Shown here one piece after another: positions 8,984-18,465 of a stretch of DNA of 64,000 nt. The notes beneath the pieces were generated by a model. That model searched no databases. It saw nothing but the letters and a program-made list of their open reading frames with translations, and was not told the origin of the DNA. Numbering within the stretch: position 1 is the first letter of the stretch; every line of letters begins with the position of its first letter. Source of the DNA: Rhodobacteraceae bacterium D3-12 (GTDB lineage Bacteria; Pseudomonadota; Alphaproteobacteria; Rhodobacterales; Rhodobacteraceae); contig CP104793.1 in the NCBI GenBank assembly GCA_025916135.1, forward strand, positions 1,798,001 through 1,862,000. Reading direction: 5' to 3'. The position numbers and the translations under genes are program-made.

Positions 8984-10460
8984 CTATAGGATCACATCAC
9001 CATCGGCAAATTGCAGGGACCTGGAAGTGGAGCAACGTATCGGTGCCATCGCCCGCACCCGGGCCGATATAGCGCACCACCTGTGATTCACTGAGGTTCG
9101 GGTGCTGGATGATCTCGTACTGATCGCGGTCATAGCTGAACACCGCCGTATCGGTGCCAGCCCCGCCAGTAAGCGTATCATCGCCCGCATTCCCGATCAG
9201 CGTGTCATCGCCATAGCCGCCCGACAGGAAGTTTGCCCCATGATCGCCGGCCAGCCGGTCATCGCCATTTCCTGCGGTGATGTTTTCGATGCTCAGCAAT
9301 GTGTCGCCCGCTGCATCCCCGGCCCAGGCTGTGCCGCGCAACAGTGAAACGTCGTTGTCGCTGTATTCATAGCGAGACTCGCTCACCTTCAGCGTATCAG
9401 TCCCGGCACCGCCATCCAGCGTATCGGCCCCGGCCGTGGCAGTGAACAGATCCGAACCGCCAAGCCCGCGCAGCCAGTTGGCCCCCTCATCTCCGGTTAG
9501 ACGGTCATGAAACGATGTGCCGGTTGCGTTTTCGAAGTTCAGGATAGTCTGGCTCGCGCTCGCGCCGTCGGCACTTTGCACAATGGCATAGTTCGTATGC
9601 AGATCAATCCGCACCCCTACCCCGTAGGCGCCGGGCCCGCTGACAGACCCGGCATAAGACACCATATCCACGCCTGCGCCGCCATCGACGCGATCGAACC
9701 CCGCCATCGGCGTAACCCAGTCATTGCCGCCAAGCGCATTGATCTGTTCCGGAGCATCGGTACCCGCGATCACCTCGCCCATATCGGTGCCGGTGATGGG
9801 TAGTAGCGGCCCCAGCACATCTTCACCGTCATAAAGCACGCCATCGAAAACGAACTCCTCAATCCGGTCCATCAGGACGATAGTCCGATTGTTCAACATC
9901 CAACGGTTCGTGCCAATCTGCTCGGCCGTAAAAGTATCGCGTGCCTGATTGAAGACAAGCCTGTCGGTTCCATCGCCTCCGGTGACCGTGGTCGCCGTCG
10001 TTACATCCAGCCCCTGTATCGTGTCATTGCCTGATCCGGCATCAATTTCGGATTGATATACACGCTCATCAGAAAAAACGAACAGATCATCGCCCGCGCC
10101 ACCCTGCAGCGTGGAGTATCCTGTGCGGTTCATTGTGATGAGGTCGTTCCCGTCGCCCCCATCGAGACCCAAGCGCAAACTCTGGCTGCCGGTCAGGGTC
10201 AGCGTGTCATCGCCTTCGCCACTCGCGATGGTAGCGGATGTTGTGCCTTGCGATGATGTCAGGATGTCGTCCCCTTCCCCCAATTGCAGGGCGCCCTGAC
10301 TAAAATACGCGTCAAAAATGACTGTGTCGCGGCCCGCGCCCGTATCAAGCTGTAGAGCTGTTGGAGAGCTGCGAAACTCATAACTGTCGTCGTCATCGGT
10401 GCCTTGTGGTGCGGTGGCTGGCGCGCCGGCCGCGTCGGAAATGTAGGTTATGCCAGTCAT
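8984..10460 (-). CDS. RTX-type calcium-binding repeat protein, apparent frameshift at 3' end
   Basis: About 491 aa after correction. Most of the chain is Asp/Gly nonapeptide-type repeats (GGDGNDLI, GGAGDDLF, GGAGTDTL, GNGDDRLA, GGYGDDTL, GNAGDDTL) that fold as calcium-filled beta rolls, typical of type I secretion substrates. No enzymatic domain is recognisable. The open frame ends LLHFQVPAICRW; dropping one base near 9020 gives LLHFQSLQFADGDVIL and a stop at 8984-8986. Such a short aliphatic end after the last repeat is common in RTX proteins. It has no transporter of its own; the exporter at 13.0-16.4 kb is a candidate. It may be cell-surface or secreted; role unknown. Confidence 0.8.
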
Positions 10461-10841
10461 TACTTCTGCCTTTCAGCTTAAAACATCGCTTAAAGCGAAG
10501 AATCTCAAATAAATTAATCTTTAAAAATTTTGCCCGTCTTCAACGTCTGGTTCAACCCGCAATGCCGCGCGGTGAACGGGAAAGCGCGCGCGATTGGGCT
10601 TGGGGTGGCCAGACGCGTGCGTTGCAGGGCTATGCGCTACGGGATTGAAGGGCCAACGCAGTAGGGCCATCGCAGAGGTAACTTGCTGTTTTTCCTTTAT
10701 TAAAAGCCGAAGGGCATCCCGAAATATGGCCCGGTCACGCACGTCGTTCGGCGAAGTAAGGACTGTCACTATTGGCGCGTATTGGCTGGCGTGTCTGCAG
10801 GAGCGCTTTGTGGCGTTGGGCTTCGTTCGCGCCCCTGAACA
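10461..10841. other. Non-coding gap between the RTX and FkbM genes
   Basis: A 381-base stretch with no supported gene. On the reverse strand a frame open from about 10830 to 10521 encodes a protein-like stretch (APIVTVLTSPNDVRDRAIF) without an ATG start; I cannot tell a decayed gene from chance. The A/T-rich end just upstream of the RTX ATG (about 10480-10530) probably holds its promoter. Confidence 0.4.
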
Positions 10842-11627
10842 CTACAAAAATCGGCTTACCAGTTCTTTGTTCTTCGGTTGTGCGAGATTAGTGCACAAAA
10901 AGTTCTCACCCAATTCTGAGGCCGTCAAATCTGCTTTGGTCAGAGGGGCGAGTTTATCTGTGCCAATATGAAAGATCGAATAGCCAGCATCAATCATTCT
11001 CGTGCCAAACTCCACCAAGTTGTCTCCGCCGGTTTCAACAATCCACGAGTTATTCTCGGAGTCGCTGAGCAAGTCTTTGGCCCCGTTCAGCACGTTCAAT
11101 TCAAACCCCTCGACATCCATCAAGAACAAGGTTGGCTCTTGATCGAAGTGGATCTCGGAAAGAGTGAAGACCTGCGTAATTTGAAACATACTGCTGGGCT
11201 TGCGTGACTTGTTAGGGAGAAGCGTTGCCCCAGAAAAAGCGCCGTAGATTTTTGTAATATGCGAATGATCGCCAACGGCACCGTGGATGATGCGACAGGC
11301 ATCCAGAAGATTATTCATCTCGAGATTGTCTCGGAGCATCTGATAGTTGGCGTCAATCGGCTCAAAAGCCGTTACACGCATTCCAAGATGGGCTGCCATA
11401 CAGGCATAGTATCCATAGTGGGAGCCAACATTGACAAATGACGTGTTGATTTCCGAGTACGCCCGGACGAGTTGTCGCGTCAAAGGTTCCCAATCGGAGC
11501 GATATTGTGACTTCATGCCTTTGTAGAGGAAACCATCGGCGGTGGGTAAGGGTTTGCGCCTTAGTCTGACTTTTTCGATCCTACGCTCGTTCCAAACTTC
11601 AATACGTTCATAGAGACTGGGCGACAT
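10842..11627 (-). CDS. FkbM-family SAM-dependent methyltransferase
   Basis: A 261-aa protein with a class I methyltransferase core: SFVNVGSHYGYYACMAAHLG (motif I, with Asn/Val in place of the usual DIGA), RVTAFEPIDANYQMLRDNLE (acidic loop and FkbM signature FEP) and LFLMDVEGFELNVLNGA (the DVEG motif). FkbM proteins methylate hydroxyls of sugars or small metabolites, often in polysaccharide clusters. It lies alone between the RTX gene and an IS remnant. Codon use is more A/T-rich than core genes in the window, consistent with transfer. The acceptor is unknown. Confidence 0.8.
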   Translation of the reverse strand: MSPSLYERIEVWNERRIEKVRLRRKPLPTADGFLYKGMKSQYRSDWEPLTRQLVRAYSEINTSFVNVGSHYGYYACMAAHLGMRVTAFEPIDANYQMLRDNLEMNNLLDACRIIHGAVGDHSHITKIYGAFSGATLLPNKSRKPSSMFQITQVFTLSEIHFDQEPTLFLMDVEGFELNVLNGAKDLLSDSENNSWIVETGGDNLVEFGTRMIDAGYSIFHIGTDKLAPLTKADLTASELGENFLCTNLAQPKNKELVSRFL

Positions 11628-12040
11628 AAAAAGACCTCTGGATAATGATTTTTGCGTTTTTCAGCTGACATTCCCCAAGCAGAACGCCGTCCTTGTTGTT
11701 CAGCCCCGCCTTGAGGGTCAGTTTGGACGTTAGTGCATGATTGGCCGGGGTTCCATCGGGATGATGGTTGCCGGGGCTGGCGGGCGTTCCGCCGTGCTAT
11801 TTACGCCAACAATAGAGTGTTTGTGCCGGTGTCTGCGCCTGTCAAATGGCGTCTATGGGCTGCATTTCTTGTCCGCAACGCGGCTTAACTTGCCGTAACT
11901 TCGCAACAATCCCTTCGGGCTTGTGACGCATGATTCCCGTCTTTGGTCCTGTGCTTCCTACCTATAGGGGCGGGTCGCGTCAGCGTGGGAAGATCAAACG
12001 CGTCACTCTCAGAAGGGAAAGGCAGCTGTTACAGAGCAAC
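11628..12040. other. Non-coding gap before the IS element
   Basis: A 413-base stretch in which I see no gene, RNA or clear repeat. Its first part must contain the promoter of the FkbM gene on the reverse strand. Confidence 0.5.
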
Positions 12041-12057
12041 AGCTTTGTTGCACAAAT
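12041..12057 (+). repeat. Left terminal inverted repeat of the IS remnant
   Basis: agctttgttgcacaaat differs from the classical GGCTTTGTTGCACAAA end only at the first base, and pairs with the right end at 12913-12929 (most positions match). Confidence 0.75.
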
Positions 12058-12111
12058 GCTCTGAGGGGTTCATCTTTTAGATCCAGCGCGATAGCTGGCT
12101 GCTGTGAGTAG

Positions 12112-12875
12112 TTGGTCCCCACGACGTACAAGCCCATGGATTGGCCTTCGTGCAACGCGGCGCTGAACCAGTGCGGTTCCCTATCGAACTGGTTTGACTC
12201 TGAGATGGACCGACGGCTGCTCGCGACCGGCAAGCGCGGACATCAGCCAGAGTACAGCGACGCGGCGATCCAAATTTGCCCAACGATGGAAGTGCTGTCT
12301 AGGATGTCTCTTGGTCAAGCTACAGGATTTGTGGAAAGCCTGTTGCGGCTGGCTGGGCTCGACTGGAATGCGCCAGACTTTAGTACGCTTTGTCGGCGAC
12401 AAAAAAGCGTTGACCGTTACCATCCTATAGCGTGGTGGAAAGGGTACATTACATCTGATGATTGATGCGACCTGGATCAAAGCCGAGGGTGAAGGAGAAT
12501 GGATCGCACGCAAGCATGACGGGCCAAGGAAACGACTTTGGCGCAAGCTTCACTTCGGAATAGTTGAGGTAACGATGGAGATCCGCGCGGTTCGCCGCTC
12601 AAAACCGCTCAACTTTGGAGGTCAACTTCGGTGGGAGCTATCGCGCAAAATGAAGCTGTGAAAGCCCGCGAGTATCTCGGATGGGCACTATGGCGAAAGC
12701 TGACCGGATACACCGAAGAATCTGGGCAGAGACAAAGATTAAACGTGTCAAATTGATTGGCTAAGGCTTCATGCACCGCGACTTCGACCGACAAGTCGCT
12801 GAATTCTAGATACGGATCGCGGTGCTCAACTGCTACACCACTCTGGGGATATCCGTCACGGAACCGGTAGGATAA
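12112..12875 (+). pseudogene. IS5-family transposase, degenerate
   Basis: The first part (from ATG 12112) reads like the N-terminus of IS5/IS903-type transposases: YKPMDWPSCNAALNQCGSL, GKRGHQPEYSDAAIQICPTM, FVESLLRLAGLDWNAPDFST, LCRRQK. A shifted frame continues with IDATWIKAEGEGEWIARKH and LWRKLHFGIVEVTMEIRAV. Then about 100 residues, including part of the catalytic DDE core, are missing. A third segment resembles the C-terminus (AIAQNEAVKAREYLGWALWR; HRDFDRQVAEF; VLNCYTTLGISVTEPVG) with stops and frame changes, ending at TAA 12873-12875. It cannot encode an active enzyme. Confidence 0.8.
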
Positions 12876-12912
12876 TTGGCCTGGGGAAAGGGTAAGTGCC
12901 CTAATCCCCCCA

Positions 12913-12929
12913 ATTTGTGCAAAAAATCC
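12913..12929 (-). repeat. Right terminal inverted repeat of the IS remnant
   Basis: Reverse complement ggattttttgcacaaat matches the left end at most of its 17 positions, including the full inner ttgcacaaat. Confidence 0.7.
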
Positions 12930-13016
12930 GTCCTCGGCGCTCAATGCAAAGGACGGCTGCTTTCCGCCATTCTTCCAAAATTACTGGGCATAATGTCTAC
13001 GCTTCTAAGGGAAAGC

Positions 13017-14363
13017 TCAATCTTCTCTGAACGCGCGCGACATCGAATCTGCAATCGGTTTCGTCAGGTATTGAATGAACGTACGCTCCTTCGTTTTGAT
13101 CAGTATTTCCGCAGGCATGCCTGGTGTCGGGGAAAAGTTATGTACGCGCAGTATTTCGCTGGCCGGCACATTAATCCGCGCAATATAGATTTCGCGGTCA
13201 GCTTTGCCAGGTGTGTCAGGGATAGCATCGGCTGAAATATAATATACTTCGCCGGTGAGGACAGGCGTTGTTCGTTGATTGAGTGCAACAAGCCGAATTG
13301 ACGCCAGCTGGCCGACCTTAACATTATCAATTTCTTTGCGCGGTATGAGCGTTTCGATAATCAGCGGTGCACCGTCGGGAAGGATTTCTGCAATAGGGCG
13401 CCCGCCTTCGATTACGCCACCGGCTGTGTGATAGTGCATCCGCAGAATAGTACCTGAGACCGGAGACACAATTTTGGTTCTCCGAAGCACATCGTTGGCT
13501 TGCAGCACCTGTTCGCGGACACTGTCCAGCTCCGCTTCGACCGATTGCAACTCGTCCAGCGCAGCCTGACTGTAGCCATAACGCGTTTGCAGAATTTGCT
13601 TTTGGTATTTTTCAATCAATATCTCGCTTTCACGAATCTCGGCTTTGATGCGTGCAGTTTGTCCAACCCCATCAGAAAGCGCGCGTTTGAGCGCGCTGAT
13701 TTCGGAACGGCGGGCCAATCCCACACTCTGCAAATCCGTGTGCGATTCAAGATCTTTGCCTAGAATTCCAATCTGCGATTCCAGCGCTGCAAGTTGCTGG
13801 GTGTAGCCCTCAATGCGAGATTTTTGCGCCTCGATGTTCGAAACAAGAAGATCTACATCATTGTCCAGCTTCTGACGTGACCCATCAAAGCTTTGCCGCT
13901 GACTTTCAAGAATCTCATGGATTTTCTTATCTGTTTGCGCACTGGCGATCAGATGGCCAGGAAATGCCAGCTTTGAGGCTTCTTGTGTTTCAGCACGTAA
14001 CCTTGCGACCATCGCCTCCAACCTGCTCTCGCGCAACTGCAGTTCAGTTCGGCGCGTTTCGGCGAGTGTGGTATCGAGCAAGAGTATAGGCTGGCCAAGA
14101 GCGACCACCTCGCCCTCGTTCGCCACGATTTCACTGATAATTCCACCCTCCAAGTGCTGAATGATCTTGTTTTGGCCGGTAGCCACGAAACTGCCTTGCG
14201 TCACGACCGCCGCTGCAAGCGGTGCTGTAAACGACCAGTAGCCAAATCCGCCAAGAGCAACGATCATCAACATGATGCCGAAAGTGCCAAAACCCCGGAT
14301 CCTGCGCGGCACCTCTGAATACCACTCTTGTTCGGAATAATTTGCGACCTGTTGAGTACTCAT
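13017..14363 (-). CDS. Type I secretion periplasmic adaptor (HlyD/PrtE family)
   Basis: A 448-aa inner-membrane adaptor linking the ABC exporter to the outer-membrane channel. A short cytoplasmic N-terminus with RRIRGFGTFG is followed by one membrane span near residues 28-48 (GIMLMIVALGGFGYW), then the biotinyl-lipoyl half GSFVATGQNKIIQHLEGGII, a long helical coiled-coil region from about 95 to 290, and the second lipoyl half (TKIVSPVSGTILRMHYHTAG). The C-terminal barrel has GMPAEILIKTKERTFIQYL, the standard HlyD ending. It starts 3 bases after the exporter stop, so they are one operon. RTX adaptors and non-RTX adaptors look alike, so substrate cannot be inferred from it. Confidence 0.92.
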   Translation of the reverse strand: MSTQQVANYSEQEWYSEVPRRIRGFGTFGIMLMIVALGGFGYWSFTAPLAAAVVTQGSFVATGQNKIIQHLEGGIISEIVANEGEVVALGQPILLLDTTLAETRRTELQLRESRLEAMVARLRAETQEASKLAFPGHLIASAQTDKKIHEILESQRQSFDGSRQKLDNDVDLLVSNIEAQKSRIEGYTQQLAALESQIGILGKDLESHTDLQSVGLARRSEISALKRALSDGVGQTARIKAEIRESEILIEKYQKQILQTRYGYSQAALDELQSVEAELDSVREQVLQANDVLRRTKIVSPVSGTILRMHYHTAGGVIEGGRPIAEILPDGAPLIIETLIPRKEIDNVKVGQLASIRLVALNQRTTPVLTGEVYYISADAIPDTPGKADREIYIARINVPASEILRVHNFSPTPGMPAEILIKTKERTFIQYLTKPIADSMSRAFRED

Positions 14364-14366
14364 TGC

Positions 14367-16375
14367 TTAGATACTCCCCTGGTTGTTGGGGTTCGCATTC
14401 TGGACTTGCACGCTGTGACGCCGCTGTTGCAGCGCTTCAAGCACTTGCTGGCGGTAACCGAACATAGTGATGCCGCCATCCGCCATCAGCATGATCTTGT
14501 CGACCGAGTTCAGAACCGAGGGTTTTTGCGTAATGATTACCAATGTAATCATGTTCGCCTTGGCATGGCTTAATGCCTGCGCAAGCGCTATGTCTCCCGA
14601 AGTATCGAGGTTTGAGTTCGGCTCGTCCAAAACAATCAGGCGCGGGTTGCCGAAAAAGGTTCGCGCTAGGGCGATGCGTTGCTTTTGCCCCCTGAAAGCG
14701 GCGAGCCATCGGCGCGCACGACCGTTTCGTAACCCTCCGGTAGGTTTGCGATCATGTCGTGCACATCCGCAAGAACGGCGGCTTCGTGTATTTGCTCATC
14801 GGTTGCGTCTGTGCGCATGCGCGCAATGTTATCCTTGATCGTGCCGGGGAACAGTTGCACATCCTGTGGCAGATAGCCGATATTTTGGCCCAGTTGGCGC
14901 TGATCCCAGTTGCGCAAATCCATCAAGTCGAGCCGGACCGATCCGGATGTCGGCAAAAGAGATCCCACGAGCATCTTGCCCAGCGTCGTTTTGCCTGCGC
15001 CTGAGTTGCCAATTACAGCGAGGGATTCACCGGGAGCCAGAATGAAACTCAATCCATTGAGGACAACCCGCTTGGTCCCTTGAGGGACAAAAAGCAATCG
15101 TTCCACATCGAGCCGACCTTCGGGGTTCGGCAACAAAAGGCGTTGAGTGTTGAGGGGCGAAGCGCGCAGCAATGCCGCGATCCGGTCATAGGCCGCGCGC
15201 GAAAGTAAGAACTGGTTCCAGCCTTCGATCGCGCCTTCAACCGGCGCTAGAGCACGACCGGCAATGATTGATGCCGCTATCACCATGCCGCCCGTAATTT
15301 GGCCGTCTATCGCAAGATAGGCGCCCCAGCCGAGTAGGCCAATTTGAGTAAGAAGCCGCACGGCTCTCGAAAAAGCCGCCGAGATGATATTGCGGTCCTG
15401 CGCAGCAACCTGCGCTTTCAGGGACGCAGCCGTATCTTTGCCCCAGATCGATACGGCTTCGGGGATCATGGCCAACGCGTTGATGATCTGGCTGTTGCGC
15501 GACATCGAGTCCAGATGCAAATTCGCCCTGCTCTGGTGAACGTTTGCTTGTGCAAACCGCCCCGACGTCATGCGCTGGTTGATGAGCGCGATAACGAACA
15601 AAATAAGAGCGGTAACGATCACAATCGTGCCGAGATGCGGATGCACCAGATAGATAGCAAGGATAAACAAAGGCGCAAAAGGCACATCCAGAAACGACAA
15701 CAGTGTCCCGGACACCAAAAAGCTGCGTAGTTGCTGAAGATCGCCAAGGGTTTGGTATTCCCGCCCGTTCCCATTCAGGGAGGCCCGCGCCGCTGCGCTC
15801 AGAATTGGTGAGCCGAGTTGCACCGCCAACTCGACGGCCGTTCGCATAAGGACGAAACGGCGCACCGCATCAAGAATCGCCTGCAAGATCACCGCCCCAA
15901 CGATCACTGTCGTCAGCATGATCAGCGTGTCCATCGACCGGCTGGTGAAGACGCGGTCGGAAATTTGAAACAAATAAATGGGGATCGCAAGAATCAAAAG
16001 GTTTGTGGCACAGGTGAACAGCATCACCAGAAGCAAGTTGCGCCTGACAGCACGGGTTCCCATTTTGAGACTGCCGGAAAAGTCTACCGGGCCAAGCCGC
16101 TTGTGAAATATCGTTTTGTCACCGTCTTTGCCCCCACCGCCCGATGCATCTGCTTTAATCGGAGTGGCAGAAATCACCCGTTCGCCGCTGTTTGCAGGTA
16201 GCGCCGCCTTGGCATGCGTTTCGGAACCACGCATGGTTTCTGGTTTTGCCGCATCATCGATACGTTGATAAGCACTGAGGTATAGAACAGGCACATATGG
16301 CTTATGTCGGAAAGCTGGCAATTCATCGCTTAGTTTTCGGTCGTCGGAGCTTTCATTCGGATGACAATCTTTCAC
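14367..16375 (-). CDS. Type I secretion ABC exporter (PrtD/HlyB-like permease-ATPase), frameshifted
   Basis: Fused membrane and ATPase domains, about 669 aa after correction. A 110-residue cytoplasmic extension precedes six membrane helices from about residue 115 (NLLLVMLFTCATNLLILAIP). No C39 peptidase domain is present, so substrates are probably not cleaved at a double-Gly leader. The ATPase has Walker A VIGNSGAGKTTLGKML, Q-loop IGYLPQDVQLFPGT and ABC signature SPLSGG. The frame breaks right after SGG; one more base in the C5 run at 14688-14692 gives SGGQKQRIALARTFFGNPRL, then VLDEPNSNLD (Walker B and D-loop) and the H-loop region VIITQKPSVL. There the canonical His is Gln (TQKP), which is seen in some PrtD relatives. 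Lies between the 646-aa protein and the adaptor. Confidence 0.9.
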
Positions 16376-16406
16376 GTGTCCCGTCCTTCATAATTCGTAA
16401 AATAAA

Positions 16407-18347
16407 CTACGTCACCAGCAACTGCATAGCGTCTATTGGAGTTTCGCTTGGCGCAGACGTTTCAATCCCATCACCCGCATCCGGAGCCGGCTCGGTGAGC
16501 ATTCCGTCTGCAAGAAAAAGGACGGCTTCGGAAACTAGGTCAGTGGGCGCCAACGCCATCAATGGATCTGCTTCGGAAATGAACTCGGCTTGATACAACA
16601 GCGCATCGGAATAGGTCTCGCCTCCGACATAGACAGTGGAGTCGATACCCAGATCGTTGATTGTTGCGGTATTGATCAATTCGTTGGCGCCGGTTGAAAC
16701 CGATACGGTCGCTCCGGCCGTGGCTTGTTGCGTGCCAACCGTTACACCAACTTGATCGGGGTCGGCGAGCACGTTCACCTGATCAATTATTTGCAGATCG
16801 GTGAAATCGCCCGCCACGTAAAGCACGGAAAGCACGCTATCCCCGATAAAGTCCGGATTGGACTGAATACCAGCGTCGAGGTTGGTGCTGCCACCTGCAA
16901 TGGTTTGTGCAGCGTCGGCGTATTCGGTGGTCACCGCTTCCGCCGTGTTAACACCGAACTCGTTAATGCTCGTATGATTGAAAAGGACGTTGTCAGACGT
17001 TTCCACCGTTCCATCGAAAACTCCGCTGAACGAAACAGCATCCGCATCGAGCAGAACATTGGTTTGAGTTACGAAATTCACGTCAGTCATGTTGCCGCCG
17101 ACGACAATCAGGTCATAGTGGAACCCCAGCGCCAAAATATCGAACATGTTGTATAGAATGTTTCCACCGGTCTCGATGAATGTCTCGCTAGCGCTGAATT
17201 CAACGCTGGCGTAGTCACAATCGATGCCAAAATTCACCTGCTGAATGTGGTTGAAATTGACCAGATTTCCAGTGATCGTCGTCATTGCCACAACGCTTGG
17301 CCCCGGCGTGCCGGCTACAGGTTCGGCCCCGACGTTCAGCAATTCGGTTTGGCTGACGTTGACTCCTTCGGTCGCGCTTTGGAGATCGGACACGACGCCA
17401 TTGATAGTGTCGACGTCATTCCAACTGTTGCGCTGTACGATGGCGTTGCCGGTCACATAGTCGCCAAGCACTACGAACACCGGTGCATCAAGCCAGTTTG
17501 TGGTGATGACCGCGTCATTGATCAACAGGTTGCCGCCCGTTGAAACCTCGTGAAAGGAAACTTCGTCGGTTGCGGATGCTGTTGCATTTGCTTGGGTATC
17601 TGAAAAGAATTTGCTCTCACTCTGGAGTGTTGGCGCTATGTCCGCCGCTTCTCCATTAACCGTGAGGCCGTAGGTATCATCTCCGAGCGCCATATAAACG
17701 TCTTCACCTTCGGCGGAAATTGTTGTGTCAGGTGATCGCAGGTCTGAAATCGCGGTCACGATCCCGAACCCGCTCTCGGCAATTGCCGCTTCAGAGGCAG
17801 GCAAATCCGGGACGCTGAGTGGTGTCAACGAGAAGGCATGCGATGCCAGCCCAAGCAACGCGGGCATGAAAGCGTCTGACCCGAGTTGATCAATGCCGGA
17901 ATTCCAAGTCGCAACAATATCCTGATCGGACATGACGTTCGACTGTAAAGAAATGGTTGCCAGTGATGATGGCGGGGGCAAAATGAAAACACTGTCTGCG
18001 CCGGCTGTCGGTGTTGAGACGCCGGCGCTGACTGCTGTGCCAAAGTGTGCCAGCAACGGCATCAGCGGACCACCGAAGAGAAACGGAGAGAAAGACATTG
18101 CAAAGCCTGCCTCGGCGATCGACAGATCAACGTCAGTTGCCGGAACGCGAATACCCGGGTTGAAATCGTTCAGAGAATATGGGGCGCTGACATTGACGGT
18201 AATATTGAGCAGTGCTCCGAATTCCGGATCAGGCATCAGTTTGGCAAGCCATTTATTGTATTCAAACCGTAGCCGGACGGATTCACTGTTCAGCTCAAAT
18301 AGACCGATAAAATGTGCGATTACCTCTGTTGTGTCATCAATCGGCAT
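16407..18347 (-). CDS. Repeat protein, candidate type I secretion substrate (unknown family)
   Basis: A 646-aa acidic protein with only one cysteine (FGIDCDYAS) and no signal peptide or membrane span. From about residue 270 it has roughly five degenerate modules of 45-100 residues. Each begins TGGNxLxN-like (TGGNLLIND, TGGNILYNM, TSDNVLFNH, TGANELINT) and often ends VGGxxxD...QxNVL (VVGGNMTDVNFVTQTNVL, YVAGDFTDLQIIDQVNVL, YVGGETYSDALLYQAEF). The modules alternate hydrophobic and polar residues, suggesting beta strands (inference). No RTX nonapeptides are visible. The gene lies 31 bases upstream of the exporter gene and shares its C-terminal motif type with the neighbouring Q/N/G-rich protein, so export by this system is the simplest guess. 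I know no assigned function. Confidence 0.75.
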   Translation of the reverse strand: MPIDDTTEVIAHFIGLFELNSESVRLRFEYNKWLAKLMPDPEFGALLNITVNVSAPYSLNDFNPGIRVPATDVDLSIAEAGFAMSFSPFLFGGPLMPLLAHFGTAVSAGVSTPTAGADSVFILPPPSSLATISLQSNVMSDQDIVATWNSGIDQLGSDAFMPALLGLASHAFSLTPLSVPDLPASEAAIAESGFGIVTAISDLRSPDTTISAEGEDVYMALGDDTYGLTVNGEAADIAPTLQSESKFFSDTQANATASATDEVSFHEVSTGGNLLINDAVITTNWLDAPVFVVLGDYVTGNAIVQRNSWNDVDTINGVVSDLQSATEGVNVSQTELLNVGAEPVAGTPGPSVVAMTTITGNLVNFNHIQQVNFGIDCDYASVEFSASETFIETGGNILYNMFDILALGFHYDLIVVGGNMTDVNFVTQTNVLLDADAVSFSGVFDGTVETSDNVLFNHTSINEFGVNTAEAVTTEYADAAQTIAGGSTNLDAGIQSNPDFIGDSVLSVLYVAGDFTDLQIIDQVNVLADPDQVGVTVGTQQATAGATVSVSTGANELINTATINDLGIDSTVYVGGETYSDALLYQAEFISEADPLMALAPTDLVSEAVLFLADGMLTEPAPDAGDGIETSAPSETPIDAMQLLVT

Positions 18348-18421
18348 ATCGCAGGCTTCGCCTCCATAATGGCGTCAATTAAACTGCCTGCTCATCTCAA
18401 AATGGACTTTTATTAAGTGGA

Positions 18422-18444
18422 CCCGCGCGAATGAACCGCGCGGG
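18422..18444 (-). terminator. Strong hairpin between the two substrate genes
   Basis: Perfect 8-bp GC-rich stem (cccgcgcg / cgcgcggg) with a 7-nt loop, 22 bases downstream of the Q/N/G-rich gene. No T-run follows in the reverse direction, so it may be a partial terminator or an RNA-stabilising end that makes the first gene more abundant than the exporter genes (inference). Confidence 0.55.
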
Positions 18445-18465
18445 CCGGATTTATGCGTTCAGGGC

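Larger units (their letters stand above)
12041..12929 (+). mobile_element. Decayed IS5-family insertion sequence (IS903-like ends)
   Basis: The left end (12041-12057, agctttgttgcacaaat) and right end (12913-12929, atttgtgcaaaaaatcc) are imperfect inverted repeats of the GGCTTTGTTGCACAAA type used by IS903/IS5 relatives. Between them lies a broken transposase gene. The element is 889 bp, shorter than the roughly 1.05 kb of intact relatives, because of an internal deletion. It sits between the FkbM gene and the secretion locus, marking this as a region that has taken up mobile DNA. Confidence 0.8.

Noticed and set aside
10521-10830. A small reverse-strand gene next to FkbM
   Set aside because: No ATG or ribosome site and no recognisable family; kept only as a note on the gap.
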